In this document: piece by piece, positions 23,976 through 36,651 of the stretch
Numbering within the stretch: position 1 is the first letter of the stretch
How the letters are laid out: each line of letters opens with the position of its first letter
Source: Piromyces finnis
Taxonomy: Eukaryota; Neocallimastigomycota; Neocallimastigomycetes; Neocallimastigales; Neocallimastigaceae
Assembly (NCBI GenBank): GCA_002104945.1
Contig: MCFH01000004.1
Coordinates: 1,340,001 to 1,404,000 of the forward strand
Reading direction: 5' to 3'
DNA: 64,000 nucleotides
The notes under the pieces: generated by a model
The model's input: the letters and a program-made list of their open reading frames with translations, nothing else
Told to the model about the DNA's origin: nothing
Databases searched by the model: none
Translations under genes and position numbers: made by a program

Positions 23976-26900
23976 ATGAATTTTAAATTTAATAACAATA
24001 AAAAGTTATTTTTAATAGGTAAATTTTATAATGAAAGAATTAGTGTAATATGTATAAATTCACTAATATAGATTTTCTGTATTTCTATTTATATAGCATT
24101 TTTATTCTTATTCATAATACCGGCTATTATTTGTGAAATCCCAAGTAATAACGAGGTAAAAAAAAATATATATATTAAATAAGAATAATGTAATAATAAA
24201 AAAATTTTGTTTTAAAACTATTCTTATTTAATTATTTTAGGCTGATTTAAAAGTTCAAAATGAAGAAGAAGTAAATATTATGAAAAACTATTAATTTTTT
24301 TATTTTTTCTCATTCTTTATTAAAAAACACACACACACATTTATATGAATGTTTCAATTTATATTAATATATTGTTTTTATTATAAATCAGGAATTAAAG
24401 TTTAATAATGAAAATATTAATGCTGATAATTCTTTATCCGGCGAAGAAGGTGTACATGATAATAATGATAATATAAATGATTCTATTAAGGAAGAAAAAG
24501 TAGAAAATGACATTGTTGATAACAGCGATTCACCAAAAGAAGAAAGTGATAAGATAAAGATAAACAATAAACAGAAAAGTGTAAGTAGTTTTTTATGAAT
24601 GATTGAAAAATTGTTATTATAATAGATCAATAGTTGTAATATTCTTATGATATGTAATTTTGTATCTTATATGTATGATGTATTAATGAAATACTTATAA
24701 TTTATTCGCAAATTTAAAAAATATTTTTAAGTCAAAGGATGAAAATGAAGGTATTTTAAAATTCTATTTTCTATTTGTAAAAATATAATGAATATAAGAA
24801 TGAATACAATTACTAATCAATATAAATATTAATTAATACATAATCAATACATTCTATTCTATACAATTTCTTAATATTTATATCCAGGCTATAAATACTA
24901 TGACAAAGCTATGGAGATTCTTGAGACTGTACCAGATAAAGTATATAATAAAAAACCACAAAGAACTTTTGTAGGTATTTTAACTAATGCCTTCAAGAAA
25001 ATTACTGGAAAACCAGAATTTAAATACTATGAAAAGCCAAAAATTAAGGATAGATATTTTGATTTAGATGAAGACATCAGTGATGACGAGCAAGATAATG
25101 ATAAAAAATTAAAGAAAGCTTTGAATTTATTAGAAAAAGCTGGTCTTGATTATAATTTAGAAGAAGCTTTAGAACAATTAGTTGAAATCAATTTCGTAAT
25201 TATCCTTTTTTTTTTTTTTAAATATCTAATATATATATTTTTCCTTTTTTACAATATAATATCAAGATATATTACATAATCGATGATTATTCCTTGATAA
25301 TATATATGATGTTAATATATTATTTTTTTTATTATACTATTAATGAATTCCAATAATAAAACATACAATCCTATCCTATTATTTCATTTTATGTACTTGA
25401 TAGTTTGCAACCCATGGTGCTGTAAGAAATATGCCAGCTGCTTTCAAATACATTAATATTTTATGTACAGAATTTGGAAATGCTGATGCTCTCTATAAAT
25501 TAGGTTTAATATATTCTACTGGTTTAGGTGGTGTTGTTGACAGAGATCAAGCAAAGGTAATATTTTTATAAAAAACTTTATTAAATAATGTGTTATTAAA
25601 GAGAATAAAAATGAACATGATCTTGGCATAATTTTAAAAAATATTAATTTGGTTTTTTTTTTTTTTTTTTTTTTTTTAATGAAATTTAGGCTTTATTATA
25701 TTATACTTTCTCAGCATTAAATGGTAATAAGGAAGCTGAAATGGTTTTAGGTTACAGATATATGCATGGTATTGGTACATCAAGAAATTGTGAAGAAGCT
25801 GTCTGGTATTATTCAAAGATTTCCAAGAGAGGTAGTTTTTTTTTTTTTTTTTTTTTTTAAATAAGAATAATTATAATAATAAATTTATTTTGATATTATG
25901 TATACCTATATACATTTTCTTTAATCGATGAATATTTAATATTTATAATATATAATTTCACAAAATCTAATCCATAAATATGTAGTCATGGATTATTTAG
26001 AATCAGGTCCACCACTTGGTCGTGTTCAACCACAACCAAAACTTAGACTTTCAGATGAAGATGGTGGTATTTATGGTCTTGGTGCAAGTGGTTCTGGTGA
26101 TAAAAAAAGTGAAGTTGAAGATGTTAAACAAAGTTATCCACCAAATGATGTTGTTCAATTCTACAAGTATTCCGCTGATGGTGACAATGGTGATGCTATT
26201 GCTCAAGTATGTAGTATTGCAATATCTTTTTATTATTAAATTTTCTATTCTATCTCGGTTTCATTAACATTTTTAATCTATCTATTTTATGCTATTCATA
26301 GCATACTTTAGGTAGAATTTTCTATTACGGTATTCCAGGTATTCCAGGTATTCCAGTTGATTACGAAAAGGCTTTCTACTATTTCTTAAAGGCTGCTAAA
26401 CAATTACCAAAAACTCCATTAGTTTTAAATGAATTATCAGATGAACAAAAGAAATATTATAATGCTGTTTCCCAATCTGCTGGTTTTGTTGGTTATATGT
26501 ACTGGCGTGGTGAAGGTGTTGAACAAGATATGAAATTAGCCAGAGAATGGTTAGAAAAGGGTTATCATCACGGTGATGCTTATTCTACTAATTATTTAGG
26601 TGTCATGAATCGTGATGGTGTTGCTGGCTTTGAAGTTAATACTAAGGAAGCCTCAAGACTTTTCTCTGATGCTGCTTCAAAAGAAAATACTGAAGCTCAA
26701 ATCAATTTTGGTGATATGTTACTTGAAACTGGTAAAAGAGAAAATCAAAAGCATGCTTTAAAATACTATCAATTAGCTGCTACTATGGGTAATGTTAAAG
26801 GTACTTATCGTTTAGGTAAATTATACCTTGAAGGTTTAGGTGTTATACCACATTGTGAATTTGCTGTTACCTTTTTAAAGAGTGTTTGTGAAAGAGCTAA

Positions 26901-28536
26901 TTTTGAAGAAAAGTTTATGGATGAAGCCTATAAAGCTTACAAGAGTGGTGATTTCGATACTGCTATTTTAAAGTATCTTTATGTTGCAGAACAAGGTTAT
27001 GAAGTTGCTCAAAGTAATTTAGCTTATATTATTGATAAAGGTAATTTTTTTTTTTTATAAAATATTTGAACCATTTAATTACATTGCAAATAATGAGTAA
27101 GAAACTGAAAGAATAACAACAATGGGTCAGTGAAGTTATTTTTCATTAAAAAAATAGACATCATTGAGAAATGATTTCAGTGATTACAATTAGCGTTGTT
27201 ATTAAATTGCATGTAAATTAATATTTTCTCTATATTTATATTTTGTATATACAAATTATTCATTTTTTTTTTTCATAATATTATAAAACTTAATGATCAC
27301 AGAATACTTCCCAACAAGATCACTTTTCCCACATATTGATCCATATGCTGTTGCCTTAATTAATTGGAATAGAGCTGCTAATCAAATGAATACAGATGCT
27401 AGAGTCAAGGTTGGGGATTACTTTTATTATGGATTAGGTACTGATGATATTGGCCTTATTGATGATGATTCCAATGAAGATCTTGAAGAATTAATAAAGA
27501 CAGAAAAAGAACTTAAGAAGCAAGCCGAAAATATTATGAAAGGAGTCTTTGGTAAGGAGGATGAAAATGAAAATGAAAGTGACTTAGATAAGGAAAATGA
27601 AAAATCTGAAAGTAGCAAGGATACCGATAAAAAGGATAATGACAAAGAAAAAGAGGATGCTTCTGGCGCTGCCACCAGTGATGAAAATAAAGAGTCTGAA
27701 AAGGAAGTTGATAAAAAGAAGAAAAAGAATTCTATATTTGATATTGTTATTTATTTAAAGAGAAAATTCTACATTGGTCATGGTACAGTTCTTTATAAGA
27801 AGGCAGTAGCTAATTATCAAGTTGCAGCTGATTTATACAGTTCTATTGCTATGTGGAATTTAGGATGGATGTATGAAAATGGTGTTGGAGTTGAAACCGT
27901 AAGTATCTTTTTTAATAAAGTTATTAAAAAGTTAAAATTTATCCCTAACATGAATCATCCATAATTTAAACATTTTATTTTTTTTTATAGGATTTAAATC
28001 TTGCTAAAAGGTATTATGATAATTCATTAGCCACTAATTCAGAAGCTTCAGTTCCTGTAGGATTATCATTATTTAAATTAAACTTTAAACATTTGCTTCT
28101 TTTCTTAAAGGGAGAAGTTCCTAGTATGTATATTGATAATAAGCCACATCAAACAGTAATGGATCGTTTAAAGCAAGAAAAGAAGAGATTATTAGATCTA
28201 TATGAAAAGATTAATAATGAATTACAAAATCAAAATAATGAAAATGGTCAAGTTGGTGCAGGAGCAGCAGCTGGAGCCAATGCTCAAAATGCTGATGCTC
28301 AACATGGACAAAATAATGCTGGTGGTGGTGATGCTGGTAATGGTGGTAATGATATAGATGATATTGCTAAACAAATTGAAAAGATTTTATTAGAAGAAAT
28401 TGGTGATTTAGAAAACTTGTTAGAAATTGCTTCCATTACAATTTTGGCTGCCTTTGGTGCATTTTTATTATGGTATCGTCAAGTCCGTTTTCCACAACGT
28501 AATCAACAAAGACAACAACAACAACAACAACAATAA
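23976..28536 (+). CDS. sel1l: SEL1L/Hrd3-like ERAD receptor
   Basis: Twelve exons: 23976-24018, 24097-24155, 24241-24270, 24392-24580, 24732-24750, 24888-25195, 25404-25556, 25690-25831, 25986-26206, 26302-27040, 27303-27898, 27991-28536; 1014 residues. Seen: N-terminal signal peptide, acidic linker, many Sel1-like repeats (for example ALYKLGLIYSTGLGG, AEMVLGYRYMHGIGT, TYRLGKLYLEGLGV), one C-terminal membrane segment at about 977-995, and a short basic polyQ cytosolic tail. This order is that of SEL1L/Hrd3, the lumenal partner of the HRD1 ubiquitin ligase in ER-associated degradation. Oddities: a charged insert of about 110 residues (roughly 681-792) splits a Sel1 repeat between YGLGT and VLYKKAVANYQVAAD; three tandem GIP units at 26323-26349; a 19-nt exon; a CAA run turning into TCA across the stop codon. 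Confidence 0.93.
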
Positions 28537-30003
28537 TCATCATCATCATCATCATCATCACAATACTACTACTACTCACAAGCATCAATTACCATCAAAT
28601 TCTCTTTACCTCCTCACAACCACATTAATTTAGAAATTCCTTTTTAAATTTTTTTTTTATTTTATTTTTTATTTTTTTTGTTATTATATATGAAATGCTT
28701 AATTTACTTTATTTTTTAATTATTAGTATTTAATAAATTTTTAATAATAAATATCATGATCATCATCCTTATTAATATTCCATACTCTTTTGATATTATT
28801 CTATTCTTTACTACTGTTATACTAAAAAAAAAAAAAAAAATGAGCAACTTTTTTTTTTTTCTAAAATCTTTTTTTATATATAATATTTATTATATCATTT
28901 GTATAATTTTTTTTTCCAAAAAGAAATAGCAACTTAAAAATAAATAAATAAAAAAAAAAAAGCATAAAAAAAAAAAAAAGTAAACAACCTTTATAAGAAA
29001 AATCAATCCAACAAATAAAATCAAAATCAAAATAAAATTTTAAACTTTTTATTGTGTTTATTACCTTTATCATTCATTTAATTTTTATATTGAATGATCT
29101 TTTTTACCTTTTTTTTTAAAAATTAAAAAGATTATCTTCCAATGTACATAAAAATAGGACATTTTAGGTATTAAAAGAAAAAAAAAAGTAAAATAAAAAA
29201 CTACATTTTGAAAAAATTTAAATTACCTTTTTTCTTCTTTTTTTTTTATTCTATAAAATTCACAAATATGGAAATTTTAATTTTTAATTTAATTTTTTTT
29301 TTTTTTTGCTATCTATGTAATATTATTGTTTTTTTTTTTTTTATTAATTTCTTAATAAAGTAATATTATATTAATTTAAAATTCCATAATAAGCAATAAA
29401 TAAAAAGACATAGTTTACAAACCAAATATTATTTATTATTCACCTTTTTATTATTAGTATACATCAACCATTTATTTATTTAGTATATTCATTTAATTTC
29501 ATTGTAGTATTTAGTATTAGTATTATGACTAATTACTATATATAGATTTTTATTTTTTTAAATAATAATGCAAGTGACTAATTTATTTACCTTTCTAATT
29601 ACTTATAATACTATCGAATGTCGACTTTACTTTTGCCTAATTACATAAACAATTTATCAACAATTTATATTGTACGTTTTTTTTATATACTATTAAATAA
29701 TACTACATACTACATATATATATATAAAGATATATTTTTTAAATATCAACAAGAATTCATGTTTTTTATTATTGTTTTTTGTTATCATTAAGAATTATAC
29801 ATGAATAAGTAAACAAATAAACAATAGATGCTTAGTAATATTTATTTAATAATACTTTTTTTTTTTATTATCAAATTTTAGGAAATGGCGTAAATAGTTA
29901 TCACAAATTTTAATATATTTTAAAATATTTAGATTTCATATTTATTCTTTTAAAAGAAGCATATACAACTAAATTAATGCAATTAATAGTTTAATATTTT
30001 TAC

Positions 30004-30124
30004 AAAAAAAAAACACAAATAGAATAAGGCATAATGATTTAATGATTTAATATACCCTTTACAAAAAAAAAAAAAAAAAAGAGGTATATTAAATCATTAT
30101 GCATTATTTTATTTGTGTTTTTTT
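30004..30124. repeat. Imperfect inverted repeat (hairpin)
   Basis: Left arm 30004-30058 and right arm 30081-30124 are reverse complements. The shared core is AAACACAAAT..AATAA.GCATAATGATTTAA, ending in TATACC, with two base changes and an extra TGATTTAA in the left arm. The arms are separated by a run of about 18 A. Transcribed, it would fold into a long stem-loop. Could be a small non-autonomous element, an RNA gene or a regulatory hairpin. Confidence 0.75.
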
Positions 30125-31082
30125 TATTTAAAGGCACAATTTTATACCAAAAAATTTTTTAATGATCGCAGCAATTTATGGCTAATTTTTTTGATTTTTA
30201 GTGGTTGGTACAGGTACCAAAAATAGATTAACTTTTTAATTATTTTATTATTTAAAACTTTAATTAAAATCATATATAAAATTAAATTAAAAAAACAAAT
30301 TCATGGTTAGCTTTTAATATATTTATATATATTAATCTAAAACTTAGAATAAATTGATGAAAGTAAATTAAATAATATATTTTTAATAAAATAATATTTT
30401 ATTTGCTGAAACTTTAATATTATTAAATTTTGATGTGAAATCCTTTTAAAATATATTATTATATAATATATTTAATTAAATAATATATATTAATATTAAA
30501 TAAAATAAAATATATATATTAATAATATACTATGGATAAATTATTGAAACATTTAATTAATCCATTTTAATATAGAGTATACTAGAATATATGAAATGGC
30601 GTAGTACCAATAAATAAAAAATTAATTAAAATCTAAACTTTTAAAAAAAAACGGTTGGTAATGAAAATTGTAAAAAATGTATTATTTTTAATTTATTATT
30701 ATTAGTTTTTTTTTTTTTTTTTTACCTATAGGATCAAGCATAGTTTGCTTTAAAAAAATAGAGTAAAATGACAGCAGGTATGCTTTTTATTTTAGGAATG
30801 ATTATTGTAATGCTATGATAGTAAACTATAAAATTTTACATATACATCTTTTTTTTTTTTAATACAGCAATAAATTAAAATTTTAGGTTTAAAATATTTA
30901 TCCAACATAATTATTTTTAGGTAAAATTTTTCATATTTACGCATGCAGTAATTAAATTTTAAATAATAGTAATAAAATAATGAAAGTAATTCTTTTTTAT
31001 TTAATGCTATTAGTTGAAACTTTCTCTGTATGCTATGAGATATAATATAAAAAGAATAGATTTATTATTCTAACTCATAATA

Positions 31083-31197
31083 TAAACTATCACTAGCTTA
31101 TTATTATAACATATAGTAAAAACTACCACTAGCTTATTTATAATATATAAAGCATCGATTTATTATTTTTTTAATAATAAGCTAGTGGTCGTTTTTT
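31083..31197. repeat. Tandem and inverted repeat with CACTAGCTTAT core
   Basis: Two direct copies of an ACTA(T/C)CACTAGCTTATT word (near 31086 and 31122) are followed by an inverted copy, TAATAATAAGCTAGTGGTCGTT, at about 31172-31194. The inverted copy matches 16 consecutive bases of the first unit and 19 of 20 of the second. The three copies could form alternative stem-loops. Confidence 0.7.
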
Positions 31198-32758
31198 CTG
31201 TTCATAAAAAATTTACAAATGTATTACATTTTTAGTTTTTATTTTAATGTTACATTTTAATATTACATTTTAGTGCTACATTTTTTAATGTATTATTACT
31301 TCTAAATAGATTATATTTATTATTTTGTATTATATTATAGATTTAATTTAATAAATAATATTTTATATAATTAAATATTTATTAAGATTATTCAATAAAT
31401 TTTATTTCTATTAAAATCAATATTAAAATATAATTTAAATAAACTTTTTTATATATATATTATATTTTTTGTTGTATACCCAAATATATTGTAACAAATA
31501 ATAAACTATATTAAATTCATCTATCTATTATATTATTCCAATATATATAAATATATTAATTTTATATTATATTTGATGAAAAATATATATCATTTTTTTT
31601 TATGACGTTATTTTATTTTTCAATTTTATAATTTTTTTTTTTTCTTGATTAAATAATTAATATTAGGATTCTTTTTTCACTTAAAATTATTATTTTTTTT
31701 TAATAATAATAATAAATAAATAAAAAAAAAGCTTTTATTTCTTTATTTATTGTATTATCATTTACAGAATCTAGATATTTATCTTTATAGTTTTTTTTGT
31801 AATCAATTTTTCAATATTTATTCAATCAATATTTTTAATTATAAGGGAATCTGTAATGGAATAGATTAAACAAGAAAAAAAAATAGCGTTAAAGAAAAAG
31901 AAATAATCCTTTAAAAATAATATTTACATAATTATTAAAAAAAAAAAAAAAAAAAATCGAAACAAATAAACAAAGATCAGATAAAAAACAAACCTTTTTT
32001 ATTATAAAATATATAAAATAAAAAATACAAAAATTTAAACATTTAAAAAACTAAAGTAAAAAATATAAATAATAATAATAAAAAATAAAGAATAAATAAA
32101 AAGAATAACAATAAAAAGTGCTTCAAAAAAAAAATAAAGTTTCCTCTTTTATCAAAATATAATAAAAGGAAACGGCTAAATAAAAATAAAAAATTAGATT
32201 AAATATATTTGATTTAACAACATATCATACATTAATATAATGAATAAATTCTTAATATATTAATAACAATATATATAAGACTTTATAAAACAAAAATCAA
32301 AATACATATTTTATTATCATGTATAGAGCAAAAAAGTTAAATATCTTTTTATAGGACCATTTGACTTTTTTTCTAACAAAAATAAACGAACAAACAAAAT
32401 TTATATATTTAATAATATAAAATTATACATATTTATTAAAAATCGTTATATTGCCTAATTTTTAATACAAATAATACAAATAATTCAAATATTTGTAAAT
32501 AAATAAGAAATAATAGAATAGAATATACATTTATATAAAATAAAAAAAGTAAACGTAATAATTTGTAATATCGAATTAAATAGTCTTACTATTTTATTTA
32601 AGCATAAAAACAAACAAACAAAAAAAATAAAACCTTCAAATAATTAATTTAATAATAGAATATAAAGGTATATAAAGTTTTTTTTTTTGATACAAATAAA
32701 AAATTCCAAATAAAAATATTTATTAAATTATTTGTATAAACAATAATAAATAGTAACC

Positions 32759-35700
32759 ATGAATGTTGCATGTGAAGATGCCATGTTAGTACAACCAAAT
32801 GAAGATTCTTCTTCATACATAAAAAACGAAAAATATTACTCATATAATAATTTAGCAAGAAAAAGTATAAAAAATGCTGAACAAGAAGCTAAAAATATAA
32901 ATAGATTAAAAAGGTATTTTTTTAAAAGATATTAAATATATATTTAAAATTATTTTTTTTTCAAATATAATAGATTATTCAAGCTATAAATTCAATACTT
33001 ATTTTTGTATATATGTAAATATATTAGTCTTAGCACTTCATCATATAGTTTTAAGCCAGAGACTATCAAATCGTTATCATTAGATAATGTTTCTGAAGAA
33101 GTTGTAGAACCAAAACGTAATTTAACAATCGATACTAAGCTTAAACACGATAAATCAAACGAGCAAATCTCAATTTTTCAAATGGATAGAGAAGACAGTA
33201 AGGATATTTCAACTAGTAATAATTCAATAAATAATAAGGGCAATTCAAATCAAATTCCAACTAATAAAAATTCTATTGATTCTAATACATTAAATAAAGA
33301 ACAACCAAAAACAGCTATAGAACCAGTCATGGCCAACCTTAATACAAAACTTTGTATGACTCCAGAAAGTGAGTACAATTTTTAAATAGTATTTTATTCA
33401 ACAATTATAATTCTTAAAATTCTTTATTATTTACAATTAATCATTTTACTATTTTAATAGCTGTTTTAAGAACCAAATATGATATATTAACCTCATATGA
33501 AAGAGTAGAAATACGAGATTATGAAGAAATTTGGTATATTGGTTCAAGCAGTGTTCAAAAGATTGATATTGCTTACAAGAAACCACTTGAAAAAAAGCAT
33601 GGTGAAAAACCAGAAGTTGTTAATAATGGTAATATATTAAATATTTAATAAATGAACTATTTTTTTTTTAAAAAATTAAAGAAATAGAATATTTATGATA
33701 TATTTAATTTTGTATAGGCTATGATGATTCAAGGGGTGACTATCATATTGTATTACATGATCATATCAATTACCGTTATGAAGTTATATCGCTTTTAGGT
33801 AAAGGTTCATTTGGTAAGGTATTAAAATGCTATGATCACAAAGAAAAGAATTACGTTGCTGTAAAAATCATTAAAAATAAGAAAAGATTTGAAAAACAAG
33901 GTATGGTTGAAGTAAAAGTGTTAGATGCCATCAGATCAAGGGATCCAGAAGATGTTATGAATAGTTATAATATAAAATTTATTGAATCATTTTACTTTAG
34001 AGGTCATTTATGTATTGTAAATGAATTACTTGGTATTAATTTATATGAATGGATTAAAAATGGTGGATTTAGAGGTGTCACTATATCCATGATTAGACAG
34101 TAAGTTTTGATATAAATTTTTATTATTGTTATATAAATATTAATAATTATTTTATTAAAAAATAATAGTATTACCAAGGAAATATTAACCTCCTTAAAGG
34201 TATTAGAAGATAAGAAAATTGTTCATTGTGATTTAAAGCCAGAGGTAAATGATGCAAATTTTTTTATTCGTATTATGTAATGCATATATGAATATTTAAA
34301 AAAAAAATTTTTTTTTTTCATAATCAAATATTTTTAATATTATTAATTCGGTTTTTATTGAATGATAAAATTAAAATAATTAATTTTTTTTACAATAATT
34401 ATAGAATATTTTATTAAGAGACCCAATGCAAATAAAGCCAAGTTTAAGCTCACAGGATCTTGATAAAATAGGAATTAAGGTTATAGATTTTGGTAGTAGT
34501 TGCTATGAACATGAACGAATTTATACTTATGTTCAAAGTAGATTTTATCGTAGTCCAGAAGTTATTTTAGGAATTCCATACAATATGAGTATTGATATGT
34601 GGAGTGTAGGTTGTATTTTGGCTGAATTATATTCTGGTTATCCTATTTTCCCAGGTGAAAATGAAGAAGAACAATTAGCTTGTATTATGGAAATTATGGG
34701 TGCTCCAGCTCCATATATTGTTGAACAAGGTTCTAGAAAGAAGAATTTCTTTGATGCTAATAATAATCCAAAAATTATAGCCAACTCAAAGGGTAAGAAG
34801 AGAAGACCAGGAACTTTATCATTGGCGACTGTTTTAAGATGCCGTGATAATACTTTCTTGGACTTTATAACTCAATGTCTTCAATGGGATCCAGAAAAGA
34901 GATTAACTCCAAGTCAAGGTCTTCAACATGAATTTATTACAAAATTGAATAAAAAGAGTACTTCTGATGCTACCAAGAATATTTCTACCAATTCTATGTT
35001 TAGTACTTTTGAAGAATTTAAAAACATGAACAATATACAAAAGTCAAAATCAGCAACTCCACATTCATCTGGATTAAGTAAGTCTAAATCTAGCTCCTCC
35101 ACTCAAAATATTGTTGCTCCAAAAACAGAAACAAAGACTTACAGTAATCTTAAACATACTTCAACACAATATAGCACACCAAATGTTACTCGTAGTTCAT
35201 TATTAAAGAGTAATACGGTTAATGCAACATCTATTCCAAATGGTAGAAAAAGTAGTGGAAGTAATCTTCCAAAAATTTCATCAATTACAGATGACAATGC
35301 TCATGCTATTCAAATTCGTAAGAGTACTGGTAATCTTATTAATTATAGTGAATCAAGTAGTAGTAATAGTGGTAAGGTTGCAAAAATTATTGCCGCTGCT
35401 GAGCAAAAGACCTTAAGTACTCCAAAAAGCTATATAAAGAAAGATAGCTCACTTGCCATTGAAACTATTAAGAATGTCAGAAGACCATCTGTTAAAGAAA
35501 TGGCATTTGCAAAGGATAATATTGAACGTGCTAATAATTTATTTAAAGCATCAAAATCAGTAACAAAGGAAAGTACCTCATCCCAAAAGAAAACCAATTC
35601 TTTATTGGATGTTAACAATAAGCTTAATGCTAAAGCTAAAGCAAGAAAGAATTCATTATCAATTAATGTTAGTCAACTTGGTATTAGTAGTAGCACTCAA

Positions 35701-36651
35701 TCTAAATCAGCCTATCCTAAATTATCATCTGGTTTCTTTGGATCAAGTTCCAAAGAAGTTAATGAAAGTAGTGAATCTGGTAATAAACAAAGAAAGTATT
35801 CCTTATTATCAAAATCATTGAATCCATCTATTGAATCAATTCTTTCCAAGAGTCATTCTTCCGAATCAACTAATGTTGATGAAATGAATAAATTAGATTT
35901 CAAAAAAATCGATATTTTTGACAATAATAATAATAATAATCAATCCAGTTCAATAAAGCAACCAACTTCTTATTCATTGAAAAGATCAAGTTCTTCTGGA
36001 AATATGTTATTAAGTAGTATTCAATCTATAAGGAAGACATTAAACGCCCAAACTAGTAATAGTACACCAAGTGTTAATTCTACTTCCAATAGTAATTCAA
36101 CTAGTAGTTCAAAATATTCATCCTCTATACCAACAAGTACTGTAAAACTATTACCTATAAATAATACTAATACTAATAATAATTCAATTATTGGTAATAA
36201 TTCATCATTTTCATCTACTATTTCTTCATCTTCATCATCTACATTAGTTAATGATGATAATTATGATACCCAAACAACCCAACAATCAAATAATATTAAT
36301 TCACTATCACTTCTCACTCAAGATGCTCCAGTTGTCAAAACAAGACAAAGAGCTTATTCTCATTCAGTATATCAATCAAGTCAAGGTTCATCAATACCAA
36401 GATTAGCATCTATCTATAAGAATAGTTCCAATAATATTACAAAGACCATTAATAAAATTAATAGCAATATTGAAAGTCATAATTCAATTACCAGTAATAA
36501 AGAAAGGGATTTTAGCAGTACAATCAAAACTGCTGGTTTAGTAACTAAAAGAAAGAGTACTTTTTCATTAAAAGCTAAAGCATCACAAGCTACCCAATCA
36601 ACACAAACTCAAACCAGCACTTCAAATAATCTACCAAGATGGAGAATATAA
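32759..36651 (+). CDS. dyrk2: DYRK-family protein kinase (class II, DYRK2-like)
   Basis: Six exons: 32759-32913, 33028-33368, 33461-33628, 33718-34099, 34169-34244, 34405-36651; 1122 residues. Seen: an upstream NAPA-like segment (ILTSYERVEIRDYEEIWYIG), the DYRK homology box (HIVLHDHINYRYEV), GKGSFGKV, Lys271, HCDLKPEN (Asp370), DFGSS (Asp402) and the activation loop YTYVQSRFYRSPE, whose second Tyr (416) is the autophosphorylated site in this family. The kinase part ends near HEFITKL, followed by about 550 residues rich in Ser, Asn, Thr and Lys, probably disordered. Family knowledge: dual-specificity kinases that autophosphorylate the loop Tyr during folding and then act on Ser/Thr. About twelve extra residues lie between the catalytic loop and DFG compared with human DYRK2. 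Class II assignment rests on the NAPA-like region; the paralog number is uncertain. Confidence 0.92.

Larger units (their letters stand above)
28537..32758. other. Large gene-free region sel1l-dyrk
   Basis: 4.2 kb with no convincing gene. It holds long A/T tracts, an imperfect hairpin (30004-30124), a near-palindrome TTGGTAC-AG-GTACCAA near 30205, an 11-bp word GAAATGGCGTA at both about 29882 and 30593, and a tandem/inverted repeat (31083-31197). Together these could mark a decayed mobile element between about 29.9 and 31.2 kb, but no transposase or reverse transcriptase remnant was seen. Confidence 0.45.

Noticed and set aside
30765-30790. Possible tiny first exon (ATGACAGCAG followed by GTATG)
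   Set aside because: No downstream exon in frame with recognisable coding content was found.
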